A DNA stretch of 64,000 nucleotides from Terrabacter sp. Root85 (GCF_001429185.1 NZ_LMIW01000011.1:124001-188000); one strand, 5' to 3'; counted from the first letter of the stretch, positions 35,394-46,219 are shown. Numbers and translations: made by a program. Notes: generated by a model from the sequence alone, not told the origin.

Positions 35394-37253
35394 ATGTGCG
35401 GAATCGTGGGATACGTCGGGCGGACCGACGACGGAATGGCGCTCGACGTCGTCATGGAGGGTCTGGCGCGTCTGGAGTACCGCGGCTACGACTCGGCCGG
35501 CGTGGCGCTCATCGACGGAGACCACGTCGAGACGCGCAAGAAGTCGGGCAAGCTGGCCAACCTCACGGCCGAGCTCGAGGCCGACCCGATGCCGTCGTCG
35601 ACGACCGGCATCGGCCACACCCGCTGGGCCACGCACGGCGGCCCCACCGACCAGAACGCCCACCCGCACCGCGGTGGCAAGGACGGCAAGCTCGCCCTCA
35701 TCCACAACGGCATCATCGAGAACTTCCACAGCCTGAAGAAGGGCCTGCTGGCCGACGGCGTCGAGTTCACGAGCGAGACCGACACCGAGGTCGTCGCCCA
35801 CCTCGTCGCCGCCGCCTACGAGCGTGAGCACGACCTGACCGACGCCATGCGCGCCGTCGTCGCGGAGCTCGAGGGCGCGTTCACGCTCCTCGCGATCCAC
35901 GCCGACCAGCCCGGTGTCGTCGTCGGCGCCCGCCGCAACAGCCCGCTCGTCGTCGGCCTCGGTGACGACGCGAACTACCTCGGCTCCGACGTCGCGGCCT
36001 TCATCGGCCACACGCGCCACGCGCTCGAGCTCGCCCAGGACCAGATCGTCACGATCACGCCCGAGGGTGCCAGCGTCATCAACTTCGACGGTACGCCCGC
36101 CGAGGGCAAGGCGTACGAGGTCACGTGGGACGCCGCGGCTGCCGAGAAGGGCGGCTACGCGACGTTCATGGAGAAGGAGATCCACGACCAGCCGCACGCC
36201 GTCGCCGACACGCTCCTCGGGCGCACCGACGCCGAGGGCCGGCTCGTCCTCGACGAGATGAGCATCTCCGAGGAGCAGCTCCGCTCCATCGACCGCATCA
36301 CGATCGTGGCGTGCGGCACCGCCGCGTACGCCGGCATGGTCGCGAAGTACGCCATCGAGCACTGGACGCGCATCCCCGTCGAGGTCGCCCTCGCCCACGA
36401 GTTCCGCTACTGCGACCCCATCGTCAACGAGCGCACCCTCGTCGTGTCGATCAGCCAGTCCGGCGAGACGATGGACACCCTCATGGCCGTCAAGCACGCC
36501 CGCGAGCTCGGTGCCATCACGGTCTCGGTGTGCAACACGCACGGCTCGACGATCCCGCGCGAGTCCGACGCCGTGCTCTACACGCACGCAGGCCCCGAGA
36601 TCGCGGTGGCCTCGACCAAGGCGTTCCTCGCCCAGATCACCGCCTGCTACGTCCTCGGTCTCTACCTCGCGCAGCTGCGCGGCGGCTCGTTCGCCGACGA
36701 CGCGCAGTCGGTCATGAAGGAGCTGAGCGGCGTCCCCGCCAAGATCGAGACCCTGCTCGGCCAGATGGGCCGCGTCAAGGAGATCGCCAAGTTCATGGCC
36801 GACACCCGCTCGGTCCTCTTCCTCGGGCGCCACGTCGGCTACCCGATCGCCATGGAGGGCGCGCTCAAGCTCAAGGAGCTCGCCTACATCCACGCCGAGG
36901 GCTTCGCGGCCGGCGAGCTGAAGCACGGCCCGATCGCGCTCATCGAGCCCGGCCAGCCCGTCTTCGTCGTCGTGCCGTCGCCGACGAGCGAGCACGGCCT
37001 GCACGGCAAGGTCGTCAGCAACATCCAGGAGGTCCGCGCGCGCGGCGCCCGCACCCTCGTCATCGCCGAGGAGGGCGACGACTCCGTCGAGCCCTTCGCC
37101 GACGAGGTCATCCGGGTGCCCGCCACGTCGTCGCTGCTCGCGCCGCTGCTCACCGTCGTGCCGCTCCAGGTCTTCGCGCTGTGGCTCTCGACGGCCAAGG
37201 GCCTCGACGTCGACCAGCCGCGCAACCTCGCCAAGTCGGTCACGGTCGAGTGA
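35394..37253 (+). CDS. glmS: Glutamine-fructose-6-phosphate aminotransferase
   Basis: 619 residues. The N-terminal glutaminase domain starts MCGIVGYVG with the catalytic Cys2 after Met removal and has [11 protein letters not shown] and HNGIIENF; two SIS domains ([59 protein letters not shown]) bind the sugar. It makes glucosamine-6-phosphate, the entry to peptidoglycan and other amino-sugar polymers. It heads a plus-strand run with acpS one nucleotide after its stop. Confidence 0.98.
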   Translation: MCGIVGYVGRTDDGMALDVVMEGLARLEYRGYDSAGVALIDGDHVETRKKSGKLANLTAELEADPMPSSTTGIGHTRWATHGGPTDQNAHPHRGGKDGKLALIHNGIIENFHSLKKGLLADGVEFTSETDTEVVAHLVAAAYEREHDLTDAMRAVVAELEGAFTLLAIHADQPGVVVGARRNSPLVVGLGDDANYLGSDVAAFIGHTRHALELAQDQIVTITPEGASVINFDGTPAEGKAYEVTWDAAAAEKGGYATFMEKEIHDQPHAVADTLLGRTDAEGRLVLDEMSISEEQLRSIDRITIVACGTAAYAGMVAKYAIEHWTRIPVEVALAHEFRYCDPIVNERTLVVSISQSGETMDTLMAVKHARELGAITVSVCNTHGSTIPRESDAVLYTHAGPEIAVASTKAFLAQITACYVLGLYLAQLRGGSFADDAQSVMKELSGVPAKIETLLGQMGRVKEIAKFMADTRSVLFLGRHVGYPIAMEGALKLKELAYIHAEGFAAGELKHGPIALIEPGQPVFVVVPSPTSEHGLHGKVVSNIQEVRARGARTLVIAEEGDDSVEPFADEVIRVPATSSLLAPLLTVVPLQVFALWLSTAKGLDVDQPRNLAKSVTVE

Positions 37254-37254
37254 C

Positions 37255-37605
37255 GTGATCGTCGGGGTCGGGATCGACGTCGTCGACATCGCGCGTTTCG
37301 AGTCCACCCTCGAGCGCACCCCGGCGCTGCGCGAGCGGCTCTTCACGCTCGAGGAGCGCCACCTCGGCGTCGCCTCGCTCGCGGCGCGGTTCGCCGCGAA
37401 GGAGGCGCTCGCCAAGTCGCTCGGTGCGCCCGTGGGTCTGCACTGGACCGACGCCCGGGTCGTGACGAACGACGACGGCCGCCCCACGCTCGAGATCGGC
37501 GGCACCGTGCTCGCGCGGGCCAACGACCTCGGCGTCGACTCCTTCCACGTGTCCCTGTCGCACGACGCCGGTGTGGCGTCGGCCGTCGTCATCGCGGAGG
37601 GCTGA
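37255..37605 (+). CDS. acpS: Holo-[acyl-carrier-protein] synthase
   Basis: 116 residues. The metal-binding [13 protein letters not shown] at the N-terminus, the central [13 protein letters not shown] and [18 protein letters not shown] at the end are AcpS motifs. It moves 4'-phosphopantetheine from CoA to the carrier protein of fatty-acid synthesis. GTG start one base after the glmS stop, and its stop shares a base with the next ATG (TGATG), so it is tightly coupled in the operon. CoaA, which starts the CoA pathway, is encoded just upstream on the other strand. Confidence 0.96.
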   Translation: MIVGVGIDVVDIARFESTLERTPALRERLFTLEERHLGVASLAARFAAKEALAKSLGAPVGLHWTDARVVTNDDGRPTLEIGGTVLARANDLGVDSFHVSLSHDAGVASAVVIAEG

Positions 37606-39119
37606 TGATCCGCGCGCACTCCGTCGACGCGGTCCGCACCGCCGAGGCCGCCGCCCAGGCGCAGCTCCCCGAGGGTGAGCTCATGTCCCGGGCCGCCCTC
37701 GGGCTCGCCGAGGTCGCGGTGGCCCGCCTCGCCGACGTCGAGGGCACGACCGTCGTCGGGCTGATCGGCGCCGGCGACAACGGCGGCGACACGTTGTATG
37801 CCGTCGCCCACCTCGCGGAGTCGGGTTTCGCCTGCGCCGTGGTGCTCGTGCCGGCCTCGGGCCGTGCGGGCGTCCACGCGGGAGGCCTCGGGGCCGCCGA
37901 GGCAGCCGGTGTCATGGTCCACGTCGCCGCCGACGACCCGGCCGCGGCCGCTGACGTCGTCACCGAGGCCGACCTCGTGCTCGACGGCATCGTCGGCATC
38001 GGTGGTCGCCCCGGCCTCCGGCCCGACGCCGCGCACCTCGTGGACGCGGTGGACGACGACGCGTGGGTGCTCGCCGTCGACCTCGCCAGCGGGCTCGACC
38101 CCACGGGGGAGTCCGGCGAGGACGACGCCGTCTGGGCCGACGAGACCGTCACCTTCGGCACCCCGAAGCCCGTGCACCTGCTCCCAGCGGGAGAGGCCGC
38201 GACCGGCCGGCTCACGGTCGTCGACATCGGGATCGACGTCGACGAGGTGCCTGCGGCTGTCGAGCGCCTGACCTGGGACGACGTCGCCGAGCTGTGGCCC
38301 GTGCCCGGACGGGGTGACGACAAGTACTCCCGCGGCGTCCTCGGCGTCGTGGCAGGGAGCGAGGCCTACCCCGGCGCAGCCGTGCTGTGCACGACGTCGG
38401 CTGCCGAGGCCGGCGTCGGGATGCTCCGCTACGTCGGTACGCCGACCCCGGTGGGTCTCGTGCACCAGGCCGTGCCCGAGGCGGTCATGGGCGACGGTCG
38501 GGTCCAGGCCTGGGTCATCGGCCCGGGCCTCGACGTCGAGAGCACCGATCCGGAGGCGCTGGCCCAGGTGGCGGTGGCCCGGGCCGCCCTTGCCTCCGAC
38601 CTGCCCGTCGTCGTCGACGCGGGCGGGCTCGACCTCATCGAGGGCTGGCGCGACGCGCCGACCGTGGTCACACCGCACGCGGGAGAGCTCGGCCGGCTGC
38701 TGGCACGGATGGTCCGGCCCGGCGCCGACCCCGGCGAGCTCGAGATCACCGCCGCCGACGTCCAGGCCGAGCCACTGCGCTCCGCCCGCGACCTCGCCGG
38801 GCTCATCGGCGGCACCGTGCTGCTCAAGGGAGCCACGACGCTCGTCGTCAGCCACGGCAACCTGCCCGTGCGGTCCCAGGCCGATGCGCCGCCGTGGCTC
38901 GCCACGGCCGGGGCCGGTGACGTGCTCTCCGGCGTCATCGGGGCCCTGCTCGCGGCGGGGCTGTCCCCGCTCGACGCGGCCTCGCTCGGCGCGCTCGTCC
39001 ACGGCGTCACCGCCGACCGGGTCTCCGGCGGCGGCCCGTTGCGGGCCCTCGCGGTGGCCCACGGCATACGACCGACGGTGCGCGACCTGCTGGCCCGGGG
39101 ACGGTCCGCGCCCGGCTGA
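37605..39119 (+). CDS. nnr: Bifunctional NAD(P)HX epimerase/dehydratase
   Basis: 504 residues. The N-terminal YjeF_N domain (1 to about 215; [41 protein letters not shown]) epimerises R-NAD(P)HX. The C-terminal ribokinase-like domain (about 225-504; [51 protein letters not shown] near 433-452) is the ADP-dependent dehydratase. Together they repair hydrated NAD(P)H, a metabolite-damage function. It sits between acpS and alr as in M. tuberculosis (Rv3433c region). Start overlaps the acpS stop. Confidence 0.95.
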   Translation: MIRAHSVDAVRTAEAAAQAQLPEGELMSRAALGLAEVAVARLADVEGTTVVGLIGAGDNGGDTLYAVAHLAESGFACAVVLVPASGRAGVHAGGLGAAEAAGVMVHVAADDPAAAADVVTEADLVLDGIVGIGGRPGLRPDAAHLVDAVDDDAWVLAVDLASGLDPTGESGEDDAVWADETVTFGTPKPVHLLPAGEAATGRLTVVDIGIDVDEVPAAVERLTWDDVAELWPVPGRGDDKYSRGVLGVVAGSEAYPGAAVLCTTSAAEAGVGMLRYVGTPTPVGLVHQAVPEAVMGDGRVQAWVIGPGLDVESTDPEALAQVAVARAALASDLPVVVDAGGLDLIEGWRDAPTVVTPHAGELGRLLARMVRPGADPGELEITAADVQAEPLRSARDLAGLIGGTVLLKGATTLVVSHGNLPVRSQADAPPWLATAGAGDVLSGVIGALLAAGLSPLDAASLGALVHGVTADRVSGGGPLRALAVAHGIRPTVRDLLARGRSAPG

Positions 39120-39176
39120 GCCGGCCCACGCGCCCTGCACGCGTGGCCCTGCACCCGGACCTCCCACACGAACTGC

Positions 39177-39182
39177 GAGACT
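39177..39182 (+). promoter_or_regulatory. -10-like hexamer before alr
   Basis: GAGACT ends 6 nt before the alr ATG. The first base departs from TANNNT, but the spacing matches the leaderless genes elsewhere in the window. Confidence 0.35.
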
Positions 39183-39188
39183 GAACCG

Positions 39189-40403
39189 ATGAGCCAGATC
39201 GACGCCTCCGACGCCGAGCGGACCGCGACGCCCACGGCGGCCGCACGCCCCGCCGCGCCGGAGACCCACGGCCTGACGGTGTGGGCCGAGATCGACCTCG
39301 GCGCGCTCGAGGCCAACGTGCGCACGCTGCGCGCCCTCGCTCCCGGCTCCCAGTTCATGGCCGTCGTCAAGGCGGACGCCTACGGGCACGGCCTGCTGCC
39401 CGTCGCGCGTGCAGCGGTGCGCGGCGGCGCCACCTGGCTCGGCGCGGCCCAGCTCGCCGAGGCGTTCGCGCTGCGCGACGCGGGCCTCACGACGCCTCTG
39501 CTGACGTGGCTCACCGTGCCCGGGTCGGACGTCGGCGGCGCCATCCGGCGCGACATCGACCTCTCGGCCTCGGCGCCCTGGGTCCTCGACGAGATCGCGG
39601 CCGCCGCGACCGCGCTCGGGCGCGCCGCCCGTGTGCACCTCAAGGTCGACACCGGCCTCGGGCGCGGGGGAGCCTACGGCGGGGACTGGACCACGCTCGT
39701 CCAGCACGCTCGTCACCTCGAGGAGGAGGGTGCCGTCTCGGTCGTCGGGGTGTGGACCCACTTCGCCCACGCCGACTCGCCCGAGCACCCCACGGTCCTC
39801 GCGCAGCAGGAGCGCTTCTTCGAGGCCGTCACCGAGGCCGAGCAGGCCGGCCTGCGACCCGAGCTGCGCCACCTCGCGAACTCAGCCGCGACGCTCGTGC
39901 ACCCGTCGGCGCACGCCGACCTCGTGCGCCCCGGCATCGCGATGTACGGCCTGACGCCGGTGCCGCAGGTCGACGACGACTTCGGGCTGCGTCCGGTCAT
40001 GACCCTGCGCGCGCGCCTCGCCCTCGTCAAGGCGCTCCCCGCGGGACAGGGGATCAGCTACGGCCACGCGTACGTCCCGGACGTCGACACCGTCGTCGGG
40101 CTCGTGCCCGCCGGCTACGCCGACGGCGTCCCCCGCAACGCGACCAACGTCGGGCCCCTCCTCGTCGACGGCCGGCGCACCACCATCGCCGGGCGCGTCT
40201 GCATGGACCAGTTCGTCGTCGACCTCGGACCGGGGTCCACGGCGCAGGCCGGTGACGTCGTCACGCTCTTCGGTGGCGCGCCGGGCGAGCCGACGGCCCA
40301 GGAGTGGGCCGACGCGACCGACACCATCAGCTACGAGATCGTGACGCGGCTCGGGGCCCGCGTGCCGAGGCTCTACGTCGGCGGCTCGGAGGCCGACGCA
40401 TGA
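39189..40403 (+). CDS. alr: Alanine racemase
   Basis: 404 residues with a 25-residue Ala/Thr-rich leader. The PLP lysine is K61 in [11 protein letters not shown]; the opposing catalytic tyrosine is in [12 protein letters not shown] (about 290); [12 protein letters not shown] is another hallmark. It converts L- to D-alanine for peptidoglycan and, where present, teichoic-acid D-alanylation. Its stop overlaps the start of the hydrolase gene, so alr through tsaE are probably one transcript. Confidence 0.97.
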   Translation: MSQIDASDAERTATPTAAARPAAPETHGLTVWAEIDLGALEANVRTLRALAPGSQFMAVVKADAYGHGLLPVARAAVRGGATWLGAAQLAEAFALRDAGLTTPLLTWLTVPGSDVGGAIRRDIDLSASAPWVLDEIAAAATALGRAARVHLKVDTGLGRGGAYGGDWTTLVQHARHLEEEGAVSVVGVWTHFAHADSPEHPTVLAQQERFFEAVTEAEQAGLRPELRHLANSAATLVHPSAHADLVRPGIAMYGLTPVPQVDDDFGLRPVMTLRARLALVKALPAGQGISYGHAYVPDVDTVVGLVPAGYADGVPRNATNVGPLLVDGRRTTIAGRVCMDQFVVDLGPGSTAQAGDVVTLFGGAPGEPTAQEWADATDTISYEIVTRLGARVPRLYVGGSEADA

Positions 40404-41650
40404 GCCCGCGCCGCAACCCCGTCATCGGCATCGCCGCCGCGACCCTCGGTGTCGCCGCGGGTGTGGCGGCCGGCATCGCCGCCGACCGTGCGGGCAAGCA
40501 CCGCGCGGCGATGGCCGCTCTCGAGACCCCCGAGCTGCTCGAGATCACCCCCGACGAGGAGCACGTCGTGCTCACCGACGACGGCGTCCCGCTCCACGTC
40601 GAGATCGACCTCCCGGCTGCGGCCGCAGCCGACGCGGCCGCCGACGGCACCACCCGCCACGGCCGTCCCGACGAGCTGCCCACCATCGTGCTCACCCACG
40701 GCTACTGCCTCAGCCTGCGTTGCTGGGTCTACCAACGCCGGGCCCTCAAGGAGGCCGGCTACCGCGTCGTCAGCTGGGACCAGCGCGGCCATGGCCGCTC
40801 AGGACGCGGCGAGAAGGACAGCTACACGATCGACCGGCTCGGTCAGGACCTCCACACCGTCATCAGAGAGCTCGTGCCCGAGGGCGACATCGTCCTCGTC
40901 GGCCACTCGATGGGCGGTATGACGATGCTCGCGCTCGGCGAGCATCACCCGCGTCTGGTCGTCGACCGGGTCGTCGGCGCCGCTTTCGTCGCGACGAGCC
41001 CGGGGGGCATCATGCTCGCCAACGGCGGGCGCACCGCGACCCTCGGCCGCCTCATGCTCGAGCGCCTCGGACCGGGCGTGCTCGGCCCGCTGAGTCACCG
41101 GCCCGAGCTCTTCACCCGGATCCGACGCGTCGGCCGAGACATCGAGCACTTCATGGTCGAGCAGAACTCGTTCGCCTCGCCGGTGCCGCGCTCCGTCGTG
41201 CGCTACACGAGCGACATCCTCCTCAGCACGCCCCTCGACGTCGTCAACGACTACCTCCAGACGTTCGACGGCTTCGACAAGCGGCCCGCCCTGCTCGAGT
41301 TCCGGCACGCCGTCGTCCTCGTCTTCAACGGGCGCGACGACATCCTCACGCCGCCCTCGCACAGCGAGCTCATCGTCGAGGGCATCCCGGGCGCCGAGCA
41401 CATCGTCGTCAACGACGCCGGGCACGTCATCATGCTCGAGCACCCCGACCTGCTCAACGCGCACCTCGTCCAGCTCGTCGACCAGTCGGCACGGGCGCGA
41501 GCCGAGCAGATCGAGGTCGCCCAGCAGCCTCGGGTGCGTCGCATCGTCACCGACGTCGCCAAGAACCGCCGCCAGCGCCGCCTCGAGAAGGAGGCCGCCG
41601 AGCTCGTCCGGTCCGGCCGCGTCAAGCAGGCGCGCACCAAGGGGGCGTGA
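40400..41650 (+). CDS. Alpha/beta-hydrolase-fold protein
   Basis: 416 residues. An N-terminal hydrophobic stretch (VIGIAAATLGVAAGVAAGIAA, about 8-28) may anchor it in the membrane. The oxyanion segment LTHGYCLS, the nucleophile elbow GHSMGG (Ser near 170), Asp in FNGRDDILTP and His in NDAGHVIMLE give a full triad. The tail is basic. Substrate unknown. In many actinobacteria a hydrolase lies between alr and tsaE, so the position is conserved. Its start overlaps the alr stop by ATGA. Confidence 0.9.
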   Translation: MSPRRNPVIGIAAATLGVAAGVAAGIAADRAGKHRAAMAALETPELLEITPDEEHVVLTDDGVPLHVEIDLPAAAAADAAADGTTRHGRPDELPTIVLTHGYCLSLRCWVYQRRALKEAGYRVVSWDQRGHGRSGRGEKDSYTIDRLGQDLHTVIRELVPEGDIVLVGHSMGGMTMLALGEHHPRLVVDRVVGAAFVATSPGGIMLANGGRTATLGRLMLERLGPGVLGPLSHRPELFTRIRRVGRDIEHFMVEQNSFASPVPRSVVRYTSDILLSTPLDVVNDYLQTFDGFDKRPALLEFRHAVVLVFNGRDDILTPPSHSELIVEGIPGAEHIVVNDAGHVIMLEHPDLLNAHLVQLVDQSARARAEQIEVAQQPRVRRIVTDVAKNRRQRRLEKEAAELVRSGRVKQARTKGA

Positions 41651-41654
41651 CCAG

Positions 41655-42134
41655 GTGGAGCGCCAGGTGCGCTGGGCCACCACTGACGACACCCAGGACT
41701 TCGGTCGACGGCTCGGCGCCCTGCTGCGCGGTGGCGACGTCCTCGTCCTCACCGGCGACCTCGGTGCCGGCAAGACGACGCTGACCCAGGGCATCGCCGA
41801 GGGGCTCGGGGTGCGCGGGCCGATCACGTCGCCGACCTTCGTCATCGCGCGGGTGCACCCGTCGCTCGTCGGCGGCCCGCTGCTCGTCCACGTCGACGCC
41901 TACCGCCTCGGCAGCGCCCTCGAGCTCGACGACCTCGACCTCGACGCCGACCTCGACGCGAGCGTCACGGTCGTCGAGTGGGGCGCAGGTCTCGCCGAGC
42001 AGCTGAGCGACACGCGGCTCGAGCTGACGGTCACCGGCGACGACGTGCGCACGGCGCGGCTGGTGGGAGTGGGCGACCGGTGGGACGACGTCCTCGAGGC
42101 CGTGGCGCCGGCGACCCGACCTGACCTGACCTGA
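41655..42134 (+). CDS. tsaE: tRNA t6A biosynthesis ATPase TsaE
   Basis: 159 residues. P-loop GDLGAGKTT at 34-42, followed by ITSPTFVIARVH, HVDAYRL and VTVVEWGAG. TsaE binds the TsaB-TsaD complex and is needed for threonylcarbamoyl-adenosine modification of ANN-decoding tRNAs. GTG start 4 nt after the hydrolase stop. The stop codon lies in a CTGAC pentamer repeat; because each unit encodes Leu-Thr-stop, changes in copy number would not change the protein. Confidence 0.95.
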   Translation: MERQVRWATTDDTQDFGRRLGALLRGGDVLVLTGDLGAGKTTLTQGIAEGLGVRGPITSPTFVIARVHPSLVGGPLLVHVDAYRLGSALELDDLDLDADLDASVTVVEWGAGLAEQLSDTRLELTVTGDDVRTARLVGVGDRWDDVLEAVAPATRPDLT

Positions 42135-42150
42135 CCTGACCTGACCTGAC
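42121..42150 (+). repeat. CTGAC pentanucleotide tandem repeat
   Basis: Six perfect CTGAC copies, with partial units at both ends. They span the tsaE stop codon and the start of the tsaE-tsaB spacer. Confidence 0.9.
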
Positions 42151-42216
42151 CTGTCCGCGTGAGCCGGGCGGACGGCATGCGCGCGTACGGGTTCGGGGGC
42201 CCGGCGGGTGCTCGGA

Positions 42217-42222
42217 TAGCCT
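42217..42222 (+). promoter_or_regulatory. -10 element, leaderless tsaB transcript
   Basis: TAGCCT ends 7 nt before the tsaB GTG. It gives tsaB-rimI-tsaD their own start point downstream of the alr-tsaE group. Confidence 0.55.
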
Positions 42223-42229
42223 GACCGAC

Positions 42230-42940
42230 GTGCTCCTGCTCGCGATCGACACCTCCACGACCGCCATCACCGTCGGCCTGCACGACGGCACCTCGGTCGT
42301 CGCGGAGGCCTCGACGCTCGACGCCCGGGCGCACGCCGAGCACCTCGCCCCCAACATCCGCGACGCGCTCGCCTCGGCCGGCGCAGAGCCCGGCGACGTC
42401 ACCGACGTCGTCGTCGGCATCGGCCCGGGCCCGTTCACCGGCCTGCGCGTCGGGATCGTCACCGGTCGCACCTTCGCCTTCGCGCTCGGCCTTCCCGTGC
42501 GCGGCCTGACGAGTCTCGACGCCATCGCGCACGAGGCGTGGCTGGGGGGCCGGCGCGGTGACCTGCTCGTCGCGACCGACGCCCGCCGCAAGGAGGTGTA
42601 TGCCGCCGCGTACGTCCTCGGGGACGACCGCGCCGACCGCGTGACCGAGCCCGCCGTGTCCCGCGCGGCCGACCTGCCGCCCGAGACCCGCGCCCTGCCG
42701 ACGGCGGGTCGTGGTCCCACCCTCTACACCGAGGCGCTCCCGCACGCCGTGGCGCCGCTCGACGTCAGCGGGGGAGCGCTCGCCGACCTCGCGGTGCGCC
42801 GACTGGGCGACACCGCACCGGCCCCCGCCGAGCTGCAGGGGGTCGATCCCGGCCACGGCTTCGACGGGCTCGAGCCGCTCTACCTGCGCCGACCCGACGC
42901 GGCACCCGCGCCGCCCTCGACGAAGTCGACCCTCGGATGA
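42230..42940 (+). CDS. tsaB: tRNA t6A biosynthesis protein TsaB
   Basis: 236 residues, ASKHA fold without catalytic metal site. The N-terminal [16 protein letters not shown], then HAEHLAPNI and [13 protein letters not shown] are TsaB signatures. It dimerises with TsaD for t6A synthesis. GTG start with the leaderless -10 upstream. The stop overlaps rimI. Confidence 0.95.
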   Translation: MLLLAIDTSTTAITVGLHDGTSVVAEASTLDARAHAEHLAPNIRDALASAGAEPGDVTDVVVGIGPGPFTGLRVGIVTGRTFAFALGLPVRGLTSLDAIAHEAWLGGRRGDLLVATDARRKEVYAAAYVLGDDRADRVTEPAVSRAADLPPETRALPTAGRGPTLYTEALPHAVAPLDVSGGALADLAVRRLGDTAPAPAELQGVDPGHGFDGLEPLYLRRPDAAPAPPSTKSTLG

Positions 42941-43434
42941 CCGTGGCGCAGCCGCACACGCACCCCGGCGAGGAGGTCGTGCTGCGCGACCTCGAGTGGA
43001 CCGACCTCGCCCACCTCGCGACGGTCGAGCAGCAGCTCTTCGCCGACGACGCGTGGTCCGAGGCCACGTGGTGGAGCGAGCTCGCCGGCCGCCCCCGTCG
43101 CGACTACGTCGTCGCCACGACGCCCGACGGCACGATCGCCGGGTATGCCGGCCTCGACGTCGCGGGGGACGTCGCCGACGTCATGACCATCGCCACCAGC
43201 CCAGGCCACCAGGGCCGTGGCACGGGGCGGGTCCTGCTCGACGAGCTCGTCCGCCGGGCGACGCTGCGAGGCGTGGACGCGGTGCTGCTCGAGGTGCGCT
43301 CCGACAACGACGCGGCGCGGCGCCTCTACGACCGGGCCGGCTTCGAGGTCATCTCGGTGCGCCGCCGCTACTACCAACCAGGCAACGTGGACGCGCTCGT
43401 CATGCGCCTCCTCGTCACGAAGGGAGACGCATGA
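42937..43434 (+). CDS. rimI: Ribosomal-protein-S18-type N-acetyltransferase RimI
   Basis: 165 residues, single GNAT domain. Acetyl-CoA loop [18 protein letters not shown] in the middle; [31 protein letters not shown] is the RimI C-terminal signature. It acetylates the N-terminus of S18 or other proteins. It overlaps both neighbours (ATGA at each end), so tsaB-rimI-tsaD is a coupled trio, the same order as Rv3421c-Rv3420c-Rv3419c. Confidence 0.94.
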   Translation: MTVAQPHTHPGEEVVLRDLEWTDLAHLATVEQQLFADDAWSEATWWSELAGRPRRDYVVATTPDGTIAGYAGLDVAGDVADVMTIATSPGHQGRGTGRVLLDELVRRATLRGVDAVLLEVRSDNDAARRLYDRAGFEVISVRRRYYQPGNVDALVMRLLVTKGDA

Positions 43435-44477
43435 GCGACGAGCCCCTCGTCCTCGGCATCGAGACGTCCTGCGACGAGACCGGTGTCGGCATCGTGCGCG
43501 GCCAGACGCTCCTCGTCGACACCGTCGCGAGCAGCGTCGAGGAGCACGCCCGCTTCGGCGGCGTCGTGCCAGAGGTCGCGAGCCGCGCCCACCTCGAGGC
43601 CATGGTGCCGACGATCGAGCGCGCGTGTCGTGAGGCGGGCGTCCAGCTGCGTGACCTCGACGCCATCTCGGTGACCTCGGGTCCCGGTCTCGCGGGTGCG
43701 CTGCTCGTCGGCGTCGCCTCGGCCAAGGCCCTGGCGCTCGCCCTCGGCAAGCCGATCTACGGCGTCAACCACCTCGCCTCGCACGTCGCCGTCGACATCG
43801 TCGAGCACGGGCCGCTGCCCGAGCCGACGATGGCGATGCTCGTCTCCGGCGGGCACTCCTCGCTGCTCCTCGTGCCCGACGTCACCAACGACGTCCGCTC
43901 GCTCGGCTCGACGATGGACGACGCCGCCGGTGAGGCCTTCGACAAGGTCGCGCGCGTGCTCGGACTGCCCTTCCCCGGAGGGCCGCACGTGGATCGCGCT
44001 GCGCGAGAAGGCAACCGGATCGCCATCGACTTCCCGCGCGGGCTCACCACCGGGCGCGACATGGAGCGGCACCGCTTCGACTTCTCCTTCTCGGGCCTCA
44101 AGACCGCCGTCGCGCGGTGGGTCGAGACGCGACAGCGCGCCGGCGAGGCCGTGCCGGTCGCCGACGTCGCCGCCAGCTTCCAGGAGGCCGTCGTCGACGT
44201 CCTCACCCGCAAGGCCCTGCTCGCCTGCAAGGAGCACGACGTCGACCACCTGCTCATCGGCGGCGGCGTCGCGGCGAACTCGCGCCTGCGCGCGCTCGCC
44301 GAGGAGCGGTGCGCCAAGGCCGGTGTCACCCTTCGCGTCCCGCGCCCCGGACTCTGCACCGACAACGGGGCCATGGTCGCGGCGCTCGGGGCGCAGATGG
44401 TGGCGAAGGGGCGCGAGCCCAGCGACCTCGGACTTCCCACCGACTCGTCGATGCCGGTCACTCTCGTCCAGGCGTAG
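43431..44477 (+). CDS. tsaD: tRNA N6-adenosine threonylcarbamoyltransferase TsaD
   Basis: 348 residues. ETSCDETG near the N-terminus, metal ligands His114 and His118 in [47 protein letters not shown] and [11 protein letters not shown]. It transfers the threonylcarbamoyl group onto A37 of tRNA. It ends the tsa cluster; no promoter or gene follows for 370 bp. Confidence 0.97.
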   Translation: MSDEPLVLGIETSCDETGVGIVRGQTLLVDTVASSVEEHARFGGVVPEVASRAHLEAMVPTIERACREAGVQLRDLDAISVTSGPGLAGALLVGVASAKALALALGKPIYGVNHLASHVAVDIVEHGPLPEPTMAMLVSGGHSSLLLVPDVTNDVRSLGSTMDDAAGEAFDKVARVLGLPFPGGPHVDRAAREGNRIAIDFPRGLTTGRDMERHRFDFSFSGLKTAVARWVETRQRAGEAVPVADVAASFQEAVVDVLTRKALLACKEHDVDHLLIGGGVAANSRLRALAEERCAKAGVTLRVPRPGLCTDNGAMVAALGAQMVAKGREPSDLGLPTDSSMPVTLVQA

Positions 44478-44847
44478 GTGACGTCCCGGCCCGCTTGGCT
44501 GGGGGGTCGTCGAGCGCGCCGCGACGCTCGCGGCGTGGGGTCGGCAGGCACCCGCTCGCCCGCGCGGCGTGGAGCGAAGGCGGCGTATGCGGGCACGTGG
44601 CCTTGCAGGGACACGGTGCCGCCTTCGATGCCGCGCGGGCGAACGGCTGCCCACCTCCCGGCCCGTCGTACTGCGCACCCTGCGCGCGCCTCCTGGACCC
44701 GCCCGAGGCCCTCTCGTCCTGGCTGGGTGTGACCGGGCCGCGGCGGGTCTGCACCCACCCTTGGTCGTCGGCTCACGCCTGGGAGGGTGGGGTTCGGTGG
44801 GGCTGGGGACTGGCTCGGGGCCGCGATCTGGGTGTTGCTGTCTGGGC
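44478..44847. other. 370-bp region without a supportable gene
   Basis: Between the convergent stops of tsaD and the nagZ-like gene. The short frames here have no family content, no good ribosome site and biased Arg/Ala/Pro composition typical of random high-GC frames. No clear hairpin or RNA gene was recognised. A decayed gene cannot be excluded. Confidence 0.5.
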
Positions 44848-46146
44848 CTACGGGCAGCGGGCCAGGCCCATCCTGAGCTTGAGGTCGACGACCCTCGTGG
44901 CAGCGGTCTGGACCTGCTTGGCGAAGACGGGGCTCGCGTTCATCTTCTTCGTGATGGCGTCGTGCATGGCGGGCACCGTGGCCGGGCGGGCGGTCAGGGT
45001 GATGTCACCACCGGCCTCGATGAAGCGGGTGGCGCGGGCGCCGACGGGCACGTCGGCAACGGCCTTTGCGGCGCCGACGTCGTCGGTGATGACGACCCCG
45101 TCGTAGGAGAGCCGGTCGCGGAGCAGGTCGGTGACGATCGGCCTCGAGAAGACGGCATTGGTGCCCGGGTCGATGCGGCTGTAGATGGCCGAGCCGACCA
45201 TGACGAGCTCGACGCCGTCCTGGATGCCGGTGCGGAACGGCTCGAGGTAGGGGTCGTCGACGGTCGTCGTGCGGTCGGTGATGCCGCGTGCCGTGACGTC
45301 GGTGTTGCCGGTGATGCGGCCGAGGCCGGGGAAGTGCTTGACGGTCGAGGCGATGCCACCCGCGCGCATGCCGGCGATGAAGGCACCGACCATGCGTGCG
45401 TTGCGCTCGGGGTCGCTCGAGAACTGACGGTCGTACTGGCCGATCGGCCCGTTGTCGCGCCCGATCGACGTCGGCACCGTGTCGGCGACCGGCGCGAGGT
45501 TGACGTTGATGCCCGCGGTGCGCAGCTGGTCGGCCCATCGGGTGGCGTCGGCGGTGAGGGCGCTGGCCGAGCCCTGGTCCTGGACGCGGGCGGACGGCAT
45601 GCGGCTGAAGCCGTCGCCACGCAGCTGCTGCACGGCGCCGCCCTCCTGGTCGGCGGCGACGAGCAGACCGAGGCCCGCGGTGTCCTCCTTCGAGGCGAGC
45701 GCCGCGAGGTGTCGGGTCGTCGCACGGACGCGTTCGGTGCCGCCGTCCCAGCCGCCGAGCAGGATGACCCCGCCGAGGTGGCGCCGGGCCACGAGGGCGT
45801 CGAGGCTCGTGCGGCTCGCCCCGTTGTCGAGGCCGACCATGAGCAGCTGCCCCGCGCGTTCGCCGTCGTCCATGCCGGCGACGATCGCCGGGGCGCACGA
45901 GGAGGGCGTCGACGGTGTGGTGGTCGTGGGGGCGGGAGTGGTCGTCGTCGACGGGGTGGCGCTCGTCGGCGCGACCGTCGTGGGCGCGCTCGATGCCGAG
46001 GTCGAGGGGACGGTCGTGGTCCCCGTCGCGGTGGGCCCGGCGGCCGGCGGGGCGGAGGAGCAGGCGGTCACGACGGACGTCACGGCAGCCGCGAGGACCG
46101 CCCACCGGGCGATGGACGGGCGGCGTCGGCTGTGGCTCGGGCGCAT
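44848..46146 (-). CDS. Glycoside hydrolase family 3 lipoprotein (NagZ-like)
   Basis: 432 residues. Lipobox VTAC gives an anchored Cys29; a 50-residue Thr/Pro/Ser linker follows. The GH3 domain has LLVAADQEGGAVQQL, INVNLAPVADT, STVKHFPGLGRITGNTD (the KH-x-x-G signature) and YDGVVITDDV with the expected nucleophile Asp. It likely removes N-acetylglucosamine from peptidoglycan fragments at the outer face, as in Gram-positive NagZ lipoproteins. ATG start with TAGGCT 6 nt upstream, divergent from the nucleoside hydrolase. Confidence 0.92.
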   Translation of the reverse strand: MRPSHSRRRPSIARWAVLAAAVTSVVTACSSAPPAAGPTATGTTTVPSTSASSAPTTVAPTSATPSTTTTPAPTTTTPSTPSSCAPAIVAGMDDGERAGQLLMVGLDNGASRTSLDALVARRHLGGVILLGGWDGGTERVRATTRHLAALASKEDTAGLGLLVAADQEGGAVQQLRGDGFSRMPSARVQDQGSASALTADATRWADQLRTAGINVNLAPVADTVPTSIGRDNGPIGQYDRQFSSDPERNARMVGAFIAGMRAGGIASTVKHFPGLGRITGNTDVTARGITDRTTTVDDPYLEPFRTGIQDGVELVMVGSAIYSRIDPGTNAVFSRPIVTDLLRDRLSYDGVVITDDVGAAKAVADVPVGARATRFIEAGGDITLTARPATVPAMHDAITKKMNASPVFAKQVQTAATRVVDLKLRMGLARCP

Positions 46147-46152
46147 CGTTCG

Positions 46153-46158
46153 AGCCTA
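46153..46158 (-). promoter_or_regulatory. -10 element, leaderless nagZ-like transcript
   Basis: TAGGCT on the minus strand ends 6 nt before the ATG at 46146. Confidence 0.55.
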
Positions 46159-46207
46159 TCCTCGGACGCCGGTCGTCCCCAGCGGGGCCGCGTCGGCCAC
46201 CGACCGG

Positions 46208-46213
46208 TACGTT
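46208..46213 (+). promoter_or_regulatory. -10 element, leaderless nucleoside hydrolase transcript
   Basis: TACGTT ends 6 nt before the GTG at 46220. Divergent from the nagZ-like promoter about 50 bp away. Confidence 0.5.
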
Positions 46214-46219
46214 GCCGCT

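Noticed and set aside
35331-39872. Upstream minus-strand extension of coaA, giving an 1,844-codon frame
   Set aside because: Only the last 330 codons hold CoaA motifs. The rest is antisense to glmS, acpS, nnr and alr, which are all certain genes.
42121-42150. Phase-variable switch of tsaE by the CTGAC repeat
   Set aside because: Every unit contains the in-frame stop, so gain or loss of units leaves the protein unchanged.
44478-44847. Small proteins encoded between tsaD and the nagZ-like gene
   Set aside because: The candidate frames overlap on both strands, have no ribosome site and show Arg/Ala/Pro noise composition.
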